From the NCBI GenBank assembly GCA_015063695.1, contig SVTQ01000011.1:1-61975 (forward strand): a DNA stretch of 61,975 nucleotides. Reading direction: 5' to 3'. The notes under the pieces were generated by a model. The model searched no databases. It was given only the letters and a program-made list of their open reading frames with translations, and was not told the origin of the DNA. Positions 49,746 to 56,840 of this stretch are shown here, one piece after another. A program made the position numbers and the translations under genes. The DNA is from Oscillospiraceae bacterium (GTDB lineage Bacteria; Bacillota; Clostridia; Oscillospirales; CAG-272). The stretch's first letter is position 1. Every line of letters starts with the position of its first letter.

Positions 49746-51422
49746 TCAGTCGTCAAAATCAACGGAGCTGCCGATTGGTTTTGCTTCGTAGCAGGTAACT
49801 TCGACTTCCATGGGAACTCTGTCGCGGAGGATGGAGAAGGTAAGCTTATCGCCGACCTTATGCTTCTTAAGAATTGCTTTTACTTCTGCGGTCGTGGAGA
49901 CCTCTTCGCCGTCGATGGAGAGGATGATATCCTTGCTCTTGAGAACGTCGTCGTTATAGCCTTCCTCGGTTGCGTAAACGTAGAGAATTCCGTCGTCACC
50001 GGAAGAAGAGAAGTAACCGGAGTTAGCTTCGTAGAAGGAGAGACCGAGGTATACCTTGCCGCGGACGTAGCCGTGCTCAAGGAGCTGTGTGGTTATATCC
50101 TGCGCTTCATTGGAGGGGATTGCAAAGCCGAGGCCTTCGATGCCTGAGCCGGAGGACTTTGCGTTGACGATACCGATAAGCTCGCCCTTGGTGTTGAAGA
50201 GACCGCCGCCGGAGTTGCCGGGGTTAACTGCGGCATCTATCTGAATGAGGGTCATTACTACGTTATCTATCTGCACTTCACGGTCGGAGGCACTGATGAT
50301 ACCTGTGGTTACCGTACCGCCGAGCTCGCCCAGGGGATTGCCTACTGCAACTACCTGCTGACCTACTACGAGCTTTTCGCTGTCACCCCATACTGCCGCC
50401 TTGAGGTTTTCCGCTTTTATCTTGAGGATGGCAACGTCGGAGTCTGCATCCTTACCGATAAGGGAAGCTTCGTATTCCTCGCCGCTTCTGAGACGTACTG
50501 TGATCTTGCTTGCTGCTTCTCCCGAGCTTGCGTCGGAGATAACGTGGTTATTTGTGATGATATAACCGTCCTGAGATATGATAACGCCGCTTCCTGCGCC
50601 TTCGCTTACGTACTGGCCGAAGAAGAAGTTATCCGTTGTTACAAATTCCGTTGTGATCTCAACTACGGAGTCGGAGACAGTGTTTGCAACCTCTGCGATA
50701 GTCATCTGTCCGCCGTCCTCTGTAACGGTATCAACTGAGCGGTAAAGAACGACTGCGCCGTTTTTATCGATGCCTGCAACTGCTCCGTTTTCGGTGTCGC
50801 CTTCGGAGAGAGCATAGTCACCGAGCTTTACGCCGCCTGCGCCGTAAATGAGAGCGGAGCCGAGGATACCAGATGCAAAGGAGAGGAGCACGCAGGCTGC
50901 GCACAGAAGGATAGCTGTGGAGGTCTTAACGGAGCTCTTCTTTTTTTCTTTTTTAGGTTCGTTTGATGTGGGTGGAGTGGGTGCGCCTGCAGGACGGTAT
51001 CCGTTTGCGGGTGCGCCGTAGTGGGGCTGTCCGTATGCACTCTGTCCGTTATAGCCGTTCTGATAGGACGCACCGTTTCCGTAGCCGCCGTAAGGGTTCT
51101 GTTCGGGGCGGTGAGTTCCTTCGTAAGGATTCTGCTGTCTTCCTGCGGAGTAGGGAATATAAGTTTCGGGGTTGCCGTATACACCGCTTGCAGGTGCTTT
51201 TTCTTCATCCGTCTTTCGGGGATCGTAGGTGCCGCCCGAGGGGAGGCTGTCGCCTTTGAAGGCATAGGTATATTCGCCCGCGGGGCGTTCTTCCTTTTCA
51301 ACGGTGCTTGCCGCTTCTTCAAAAACGGATCTTTCCTTTTCGGGAATGATCTGTTCTTTTTCTTCTTCGATGGCGTAATTATCGGGGGTATAGCCTTCTT
51401 TATCAAATTCAAATTCTGACAT
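49746..51422 (-). CDS. htrA: HtrA/DegP-type membrane serine protease
   Basis: A 558-residue protease for misfolded exported proteins. The cytosolic N terminus of about 160 residues is acidic, then Gly/Tyr/Asn/Pro-rich. A membrane helix (about 167-197) leads to a trypsin-like domain with His293 (ITNNHVI), Asp329 (DADSDVAILK) and Ser404 (NPGNSGGGLF), followed by one PDZ domain (about 450-545, VLKSKDIILSIDGEEV). Catalytic triad intact. The long low-complexity cytosolic segment is more than the usual HtrA of Bacillus has. Neighbours are a two-component system and a VanY-type peptidase, all on the same strand. Confidence 0.94.
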   Translation of the reverse strand: MSEFEFDKEGYTPDNYAIEEEKEQIIPEKERSVFEEAASTVEKEERPAGEYTYAFKGDSLPSGGTYDPRKTDEEKAPASGVYGNPETYIPYSAGRQQNPYEGTHRPEQNPYGGYGNGASYQNGYNGQSAYGQPHYGAPANGYRPAGAPTPPTSNEPKKEKKKSSVKTSTAILLCAACVLLSFASGILGSALIYGAGGVKLGDYALSEGDTENGAVAGIDKNGAVVLYRSVDTVTEDGGQMTIAEVANTVSDSVVEITTEFVTTDNFFFGQYVSEGAGSGVIISQDGYIITNNHVISDASSGEAASKITVRLRSGEEYEASLIGKDADSDVAILKIKAENLKAAVWGDSEKLVVGQQVVAVGNPLGELGGTVTTGIISASDREVQIDNVVMTLIQIDAAVNPGNSGGGLFNTKGELIGIVNAKSSGSGIEGLGFAIPSNEAQDITTQLLEHGYVRGKVYLGLSFYEANSGYFSSSGDDGILYVYATEEGYNDDVLKSKDIILSIDGEEVSTTAEVKAILKKHKVGDKLTFSILRDRVPMEVEVTCYEAKPIGSSVDFDD

Positions 51423-51533
51423 TGTATTATCTCCTTATGGGTTGATTTTTCAGATAGTATTTTTACTTTACGCCATTATTGTAGAAAAATAATGTGACGG
51501 TTATATGAAGAACGGCGGAAAAAAGCTTGAAAT

Positions 51534-52748
51534 TTAACCTTTGAGACGGGCGGTAACGATAAATCCGTCAACGTTATTGCCCGAAACCGTATATTCCGTG
51601 TTCTTCAGAAGGGGAACTTCCGTGGTATCTCCGTCTGAGGCGGGGACGTAATATATAAGATAGGAAGAGTCCGCATTTTCTATATTGTCTTCGCTTATTT
51701 CTCCGAGGTTGTCGGAGCTTTTGTTATAGGTGAGTATCTTTGTATCAACGGTAAAGTCCTTCAGATAGTCGGTATACTCCTCGTGGCAGAGGTTTAATTT
51801 CTCCATAATGAGAGAGTGGGGAAGGGAGACGTATCTGTAATGCCAGCTTTCAAAGTTTATGGCGGTTATTGCCGCTTTATCCTCGGGGTAGCGGAGAATA
51901 AAGCCGTACTCCGTGAAGTTTTCCATAAACCATTTGGTGTTCTCGTAGGTGTCGATATCGTAGGATAGGCCGTCGTCTGCGTAGACCGTAAGGTCAAGGG
52001 CAAGTCCCGTATGGTGCTCGCTGTAGCCCGGGTCTGCAACGTAGGAGGCGGCGTATTCACTGCCGTAGCGGTCAAGTCTGTCCTGATATATCTCCTGCTG
52101 CTTTTCAACGGTACGGAATGCGCTGACCACAAGAACGTCGTTGCATCCCGAGTTTTCGTAGAGGTCTTCCATAAGAGTGCAGAAGCTGTCAAGGGCTTCC
52201 TTCTGGAAATAGGTCTCTGTGGTATTTACCGAAAAAGCATCGCTTGTTTTGTACATGGATACGAGGATATCCTCTTCGGGGAAGACGTATTCATGTTTAT
52301 AGTTTACCAGTATGAGATTTCCTTTATGTATTTCATCCCTTGAAAGAGTGATAAATTCTCTCTCGGGCTCTTTTTCTTCCGTTACTGCCTCGGTGTCCGC
52401 TTCGGCTGTGTCTTCCGTTTCGGGGATGCTGTCAAGAGCTATATCGAACTCCCCTGTGGGAGAATTCGTTTCGGGCTCGGGACCTGCTATAATAAAATAG
52501 AGGGAAACTGAGGCGACTGCGGCAAGGAAGAGGCAGGAGATGATAAGGGCGGCGTTCTGCTTCCTGTAACGCTTTCTGCTCATCTTCGTTATCTTTCTTT
52601 TGGGCTTCGTTTCATTTTCGAGGGGATTGGAGTATACGGGCTTTCCCTCGGTCTTTCTGACCGTGGAGCGGTTATGTACGCTGTCGTTTGAGTAGTCGTC
52701 TATAAAGCCCACGTTACGGGGCTCGTTTGACTGTTTGTTATCGTTCAT
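51534..52748 (-). CDS. D-alanyl-D-alanine carboxypeptidase, VanY family (M15)
   Basis: A 404-residue membrane-anchored zinc peptidase that trims D-Ala from peptidoglycan stem peptides. A polar cytosolic head, one helix (about 65-88), an acidic linker and the catalytic domain: VVSAFRTVEKQQEIYQ, SEHHTGLALDL (His245, Asp252) and ESWHYRYV (last zinc His). The C-terminal 100 residues extend beyond the catalytic core. Homologues in VanY cause glycopeptide tolerance in some bacteria, but a housekeeping wall role is likelier without van genes. Confidence 0.9.
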   Translation of the reverse strand: MNDNKQSNEPRNVGFIDDYSNDSVHNRSTVRKTEGKPVYSNPLENETKPKRKITKMSRKRYRKQNAALIISCLFLAAVASVSLYFIIAGPEPETNSPTGEFDIALDSIPETEDTAEADTEAVTEEKEPEREFITLSRDEIHKGNLILVNYKHEYVFPEEDILVSMYKTSDAFSVNTTETYFQKEALDSFCTLMEDLYENSGCNDVLVVSAFRTVEKQQEIYQDRLDRYGSEYAASYVADPGYSEHHTGLALDLTVYADDGLSYDIDTYENTKWFMENFTEYGFILRYPEDKAAITAINFESWHYRYVSLPHSLIMEKLNLCHEEYTDYLKDFTVDTKILTYNKSSDNLGEISEDNIENADSSYLIYYVPASDGDTTEVPLLKNTEYTVSGNNVDGFIVTARLKG

Positions 52749-52770
52749 TTTCTATACCTTTATAACAGAC

Positions 52771-52811
52771 AGGGCGCACCTGTCTCTGACTTCGAGAGTT
52801 GGGTGCGCCCT
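52771..52811 (-). terminator. Hairpin after pnp
   Basis: AGGGCGCACC / GGTGCGCCCT with an inner TCTC/GAGA pair, placed between the pnp stop and the VanY-type gene start. Confidence 0.6.
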
Positions 52812-52838
52812 TAATATTATTTATTGTTCTTTCGGGAA

Positions 52839-54932
52839 TTAGTCCTTAAGAGCGTCTTTTCTGGAGAGGTTAAGTCTGCCCTTTTCGTCTGTTCCGAGGA
52901 ACTTGACCTTCATTGTGTCGCCAACCTGGCAAACGTCCTCAACCTTTTCTGTACGTGCAAAGTCGAGCTTGGAGATGTGAACCATACCTTCCTTGCCGGG
53001 AGCAAACTCAACGAATGCGCCGATGGGGATAATTCTTGTTACAACGCCTTCGTAGATAGCGCCTACTTCGGGCTCGAAGATGATGCCTTCAACTATCTTC
53101 TTGGCTGCAGCGATTGCTTCCTTATCGATAGCGGAAATGAAGAGGCTGCCGTCGTCCTCAATATCAAGCTTAGCACCTGTATCAGCGCATATCTTCTGAA
53201 TTACCTTGCCGCCTGTACCGATAACTTCGCGGATCTTTTCTACGGGGATCTTCATAGCTACCATCTTGGGAGCGTATTCGGAAACTTCTGCGCGAGGTTC
53301 GGGAATAGCCTTCAGGATATATTCGTCGATGATATAGTCACGTCCCTTATGTGTTACTGCAAGAGCTTCCTTGATGATCTCGGGTGTAAGACCGTCGATC
53401 TTAAGGTCCATCTGGATGGAAGTGATACCCTTGTGTGTACCTGCAACCTTGAAGTCCATGTCGCCGTAGAAGTCTTCAAGACCCTGAATGTCGATCATTG
53501 TCATCCATCTTTCGCCTTCTGTGATAAGACCGCAGGAGATACCTGCAACGGGAGCCTTGATGGGAACACCTGCGTCCATAAGAGCAAGTGTGGAGCCGCA
53601 AACGGATGCCTGAGAAGTGGAGCCGTTGGAGCTTACAACTTCGGAAACGAGACGCATAGCGTAGGGGAACTCTTCAACGGAGGGAAGAACGGGAACGAGA
53701 GAACGTTCAGCGAGCGCACCGTGGCCGATCTCGCGGCGTCCGGGGCTTCTGGAGCTCTTTGCTTCGCCTACGGAGTAGCCGGGCATGTTGTAGTGGTGCA
53801 TATATCTCTTGGACTCTTCTTCGCTGATACCGTCAAGCATCTGAGCGTCGCTTACGGGGCCGAGAGTTGCGATAGTCATAACCTGTGTCTGACCTCTTGT
53901 GAAGAGACCGCTGCCGTGAACCTTCTTGAAGAGGCCGACTTCTGCTGCGAGGGGTCTGATCTGGTCCATTCTTCTGCCGTCAACACGCTTGCCGTCGTCA
54001 AGGAGCCAGCGGCGAACAACGAACTTCTGAATCTTGTAGAGGATCTCGTCGAGAACTACGTGCATATCTACGTCGCCGCCGTCAAATTCGTTATAAACTC
54101 TTTCAACGATGGGCGCCATTCTTTCGTCTCTGATGTTCTTATCGTCTGTATCAAGAGCAACCTTGATGTCTTCGATAACAGCTTCCTTTACCTTTTCGTA
54201 AAGGTCTGCGTCAACCTCGCAGGAGGGATAATCGAACTTGGGCTTGCCAACCTCTGCAACGATCTCGTTTATGAATGCGATAAGGGGCTTGATAACTGCA
54301 TGTGCAAGCATGATAGCGTTGTACATATCGTCGTCGGAAACTTCCTTTGCACCTGCTTCGATCATTACTACCTTCTTTTCGGAAGCCGCAACCGTCAGCT
54401 CGAGGATGCTTGTTTCACGCTGCTTGGAGGTGGGGTTGATGATGAACTTGCCGTCTTCTGTCATGCCTACGAAAACGCCGCCGATAGGACCGTTCCAGGG
54501 AATGTCGGAAATGGAGAGGGCGATGGATGCGCCGATCATTGCAGCGATCTCGGGAGAGCAGTCGTGGTCAACGGAGAGAACCGTAAGGGAAAGGTTAACG
54601 TCGTTTCTCAGATCCTTGGGGAAGAGAGGACGGATAGGACGGTCGATAACTCTGGACGTGAGGATAGCCTTTTCAGAGGGACGGCCTTCTCTCTTGAGGT
54701 AACCGCCGGGAATTCTGCCCACTGCGTAGAGTCTTTCTTCGAAGTCTACGGAGAGGGGAAGGAAGTCGATGCCGTCACGGGGACGTGCGGATGCTGTTGC
54801 ACATGCGAGGATAACTGTTTCGCCGTAGCGGACGATACATGAACCGTTTGCAAGACCTGCGATCTTACCTGTTTCTACAACGAGGGGACGGCCTGCAAGC
54901 TCATAGCTGAATGTCTTGTAACCTTCAAACAT
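52839..54932 (-). CDS. pnp: Polyribonucleotide nucleotidyltransferase (PNPase)
   Basis: A 697-residue 3'-5' phosphorolytic exoribonuclease. Two RNase PH domains (about 5-230 and 300-540; the second with GRREIGHGALAERSL, the phosphate/active-site region, and GSTLALMDAGVPIKAPVAGI), a helical linker, a KH domain (EKIREVIGTGGKVIQKICADTGAKLDI) and an S1 domain (YEGVVTRIIPIGAFVEFAPGKEGMVHIS). Length normal. It follows rpsO, as in many bacteria, with a long hairpin in the leader that may govern autoregulation. Confidence 0.97.
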   Translation of the reverse strand: MFEGYKTFSYELAGRPLVVETGKIAGLANGSCIVRYGETVILACATASARPRDGIDFLPLSVDFEERLYAVGRIPGGYLKREGRPSEKAILTSRVIDRPIRPLFPKDLRNDVNLSLTVLSVDHDCSPEIAAMIGASIALSISDIPWNGPIGGVFVGMTEDGKFIINPTSKQRETSILELTVAASEKKVVMIEAGAKEVSDDDMYNAIMLAHAVIKPLIAFINEIVAEVGKPKFDYPSCEVDADLYEKVKEAVIEDIKVALDTDDKNIRDERMAPIVERVYNEFDGGDVDMHVVLDEILYKIQKFVVRRWLLDDGKRVDGRRMDQIRPLAAEVGLFKKVHGSGLFTRGQTQVMTIATLGPVSDAQMLDGISEEESKRYMHHYNMPGYSVGEAKSSRSPGRREIGHGALAERSLVPVLPSVEEFPYAMRLVSEVVSSNGSTSQASVCGSTLALMDAGVPIKAPVAGISCGLITEGERWMTMIDIQGLEDFYGDMDFKVAGTHKGITSIQMDLKIDGLTPEIIKEALAVTHKGRDYIIDEYILKAIPEPRAEVSEYAPKMVAMKIPVEKIREVIGTGGKVIQKICADTGAKLDIEDDGSLFISAIDKEAIAAAKKIVEGIIFEPEVGAIYEGVVTRIIPIGAFVEFAPGKEGMVHISKLDFARTEKVEDVCQVGDTMKVKFLGTDEKGRLNLSRKDALKD

Positions 54933-54983
54933 TTTTCTTTTCTCCTGTTTTTTGTTCTTTGTTTTTAATTTTTGTTTTTACAC

Positions 54984-55072
54984 TATGGCAGGAGGTTTAG
55001 CACTTAAACACACACTTGACCCTGTGAAAAAAGTCAAATCCATGTTTAACTGCTAATCCGTCCGTTGCCATA
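54984..55072 (-). promoter_or_regulatory. Long imperfect hairpin in the pnp leader
   Basis: About 29 pairs in 89 bases: TATGGCA/TGCCATA at the base, then GGA and GG blocks, TTAGCA/TGCTAA, TTAAAC/GTTTAA and TTGAC/GTCAA around a 12-base loop. It lies 52 bases ahead of the pnp start. In E. coli a stem-loop in this place is cut by RNase III and mediates PNPase autocontrol; the same here is inference. Confidence 0.6.
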
Positions 55073-55103
55073 AATTGATAAGCTGAAGAGATGTGCAAAA
55101 TTA

Positions 55104-55144
55104 CAGGTCGGAACAGGTAACCTGTGAGCTCCTGCCCCGACCTG
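55104..55144 (-). terminator. Second hairpin between rpsO and pnp
   Basis: CAGGTCGG / CCGACCTG enclosing ACAGGT a ACCTGT. No T run on either strand, so it may be a processing or partial termination site rather than a full terminator. Confidence 0.45.
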
Positions 55145-55215
55145 AATTTCACCTTGTTTTCACTGCCTCAAGACCGAAGGGTCAAAAGGAAATGACGCGC
55201 CGCATGCGGCATAGA

Positions 55216-55482
55216 TTACTTTCTGAGACCGAGTTTTTCAACGATAGCACGGTATCTTTCGATATCCTTCTTCTGGAGGTAACCGAGAAGGTTACGTCTG
55301 TGACCAACCATCTTGAGAAGGCCGCGGCGGCTGTGGTGGTCCTGCTTGTTAGCCTTAAGGTGCTCGTTAAGAGTAACTATTCTGTGTGTGAGAATAGCGA
55401 TCTGAACTTCGGGAGAACCTGTGTCACCTTCGTGGATAGCGTACTTTTCGATGAGTTCCTGCTTCTTTTCTTTTGTAATCAT
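55216..55482 (-). CDS. rpsO: Ribosomal protein S15
   Basis: An 88-residue small-subunit protein that binds the central domain of 16S r[38 protein letters not shown] at the start (in two recognisable blocks, [21 protein letters not shown]), [28 protein letters not shown] in the middle and [12 protein letters not shown] at the end. ATG 55482 is fixed by GAGGTG and by the family start. The gene is followed by pnp. Confidence 0.97.
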   Translation of the reverse strand: MITKEKKQELIEKYAIHEGDTGSPEVQIAILTHRIVTLNEHLKANKQDHHSRRGLLKMVGHRRNLLGYLQKKDIERYRAIVEKLGLRK

Positions 55483-55596
55483 GATTTTCACCTCATAATA
55501 AAATTTTTTAGGCTTCGAAGACACAGCAGACGGCGGGTGAAACGCTTTTATAAAGCCTTATGTCCGAAAACCGAGACTCCGATATTGCCAAGGCGT

Positions 55597-55625
55597 ATTA
55601 TATCATATAAAAGTCTTTTTGTAAA
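55597..55625 (-). promoter_or_regulatory. Promoter of rpsO-pnp
   Basis: On the minus strand: TTTACA, 17-base spacer, TATAAT. It leaves a leader of about 110 bases, room for S15 autoregulation. The 260 bases between this promoter and the next gene (55626-55885) hold no supportable gene. Confidence 0.8.
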
Positions 55626-55885
55626 GTGTTTTTCTGCATTTCTATCTTTTCAACAATTAATGACGGTCTCGCGACGGTGGATTATGTCATTATTTATAAT
55701 GATGAATTTGCGAAAATCAACAGTCTTAAACGTTATTTTTTTCAAAAAATCGGTTTCGGTCTATGATGATTATTGAAGGAAAAGCATAGGGCGGAAAAGG
55801 GGAAATTACATCGTTGCAGAAGATATTTTTGCAAATGTAGAAAATAACCGTCGAAGAACCTCCTTCGAGTTTTTGTATGCATTTG

Positions 55886-56284
55886 TCAAAAATTCTTGGT
55901 TCCTTTTATTGCGGGGCTTTTGCGCATTACCCGCTTTGTTTTTATAAAGGTGATAAGCCCCGTTGCCACAAGCATTATTCCGAAGAGCTTTCGTGTTATT
56001 TCCTGTGGGATAAGGGTGGTGACGTGGGCTCCTGCAAAGGAGCCGAAAAGTCCCCCTAAAGTGAGGAAGATAACGGGAAAGAACTTGATCTTTCTCTTTC
56101 TGAAATGGATAAGAAGAGAAGCTGCCGCCGCAACGATGAAGAAAATAAGATTTGCTCCCTGTGCATCCCTTTGGGAATAGTCTCTGAAAAGGGTAAGGTA
56201 GATAACGATAAGTCCTCCTCCGCCTATTCCCATTCCCGCGAGGGCTCCGAATAAAAGGCCTGCGGCTATATCAAGTATGCTCAT
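55886..56284 (-). CDS. Half-size TauE/SafE family membrane protein (second of a pair)
   Basis: A 132-residue protein with about four helices: AAGLLFGALAGMGIGGGGLIVIYLTLF, a helix near 45-62, FFPVIFLTLGGLFGSFAGAHV and LFGIMLVATGLITF. This is one repeat of the TauE/SafE (DUF81) anion exporter fold, normally about 250 residues with two repeats. The neighbouring gene encodes another single repeat, so the two probably form a heterodimer. It begins 18 bases after the end of that gene. Confidence 0.8.
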   Translation of the reverse strand: MSILDIAAGLLFGALAGMGIGGGGLIVIYLTLFRDYSQRDAQGANLIFFIVAAAASLLIHFRKRKIKFFPVIFLTLGGLFGSFAGAHVTTLIPQEITRKLFGIMLVATGLITFIKTKRVMRKSPAIKGTKNF

Positions 56285-56302
56285 ATATCCTCCTTTTCCG
56301 GC

Positions 56303-56695
56303 TCAGCGGAATATCATATTTATTCCTGCGATGGCCGTTAGAATTGCGAAAATGAATTTGAGGTGGGATGTCTTTATCTTGTCTGTGACCCATGCTCCGA
56401 GAAGACCTCCGACGGCACCCGGAATAAGGAAAACAAGACTTTTTGACAGGTCAGCTCCCACTTTTGTGACGTAGTTTACGGTTGAAAAAACGGAGATGGG
56501 AATAACAGTTGCGACTGTCATTGCGAAATTGTCCTTCACGCTTCCGTCGCTCTTGTCCTTCGACAGCGCGGCATAAACGAAAACAAGTATTACTCCCGCC
56601 CCTGCTCCGAGAAGTCCGTTGAGAAAGCCTGCTCCGATACCTGCGATAATAAGCAGGGGAATATGTCTTTTGTCTGTGATAAATGAGTTCTTCAT
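56303..56695 (-). CDS. Half-size TauE/SafE family membrane protein (first of a pair)
   Basis: About 130 residues and four helices; the glycine-rich start IAGIGAGFLNGLLGAGAGVILVF is the family signature, and GAVGGLLGAWVTDKI is the repeat end. A TTG six bases further upstream (56701) fits the GAGGG ribosome site better than ATG 56695, so the protein may be two residues longer. With the following gene it would rebuild a full-length transporter for sulfite or another small organic or sulfur anion. Confidence 0.8.
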   Translation of the reverse strand: MKNSFITDKRHIPLLIIAGIGAGFLNGLLGAGAGVILVFVYAALSKDKSDGSVKDNFAMTVATVIPISVFSTVNYVTKVGADLSKSLVFLIPGAVGGLLGAWVTDKIKTSHLKFIFAILTAIAGINMIFR

Positions 56696-56740
56696 AAACA
56701 AATTATGTCGCCCTCGTGATAAAATTATTATAGTTTACTA

Positions 56741-56769
56741 TTGTAATGTTAATGAAATTGTGGTAAAAT
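56741..56769 (+). promoter_or_regulatory. ftsK promoter
   Basis: TTGTAA, 17-base spacer, TAAAAT, about 70 bases before the start codon. Confidence 0.65.
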
Positions 56770-56840
56770 ATAGTACAAATAATATAATGTGGGTTTTATA
56801 TCTTTTATATAGAGACGACGTTCATATCGAAAGGACAAAA

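Noticed and set aside
51534..52748. Part of a vancomycin-resistance operon
   Set aside because: The VanY-type peptidase is alone: no vanH, vanA/B ligase or vanX, and the nearby two-component system is not of recognisable VanRS type.
52824..54842. A 672-codon open frame on the plus strand, opposite pnp
   Set aside because: It mirrors the whole of pnp, has Cys/Asn/Val-rich composition typical of an antisense frame in this codon usage, no ribosome site and no family motif. pnp is certain.
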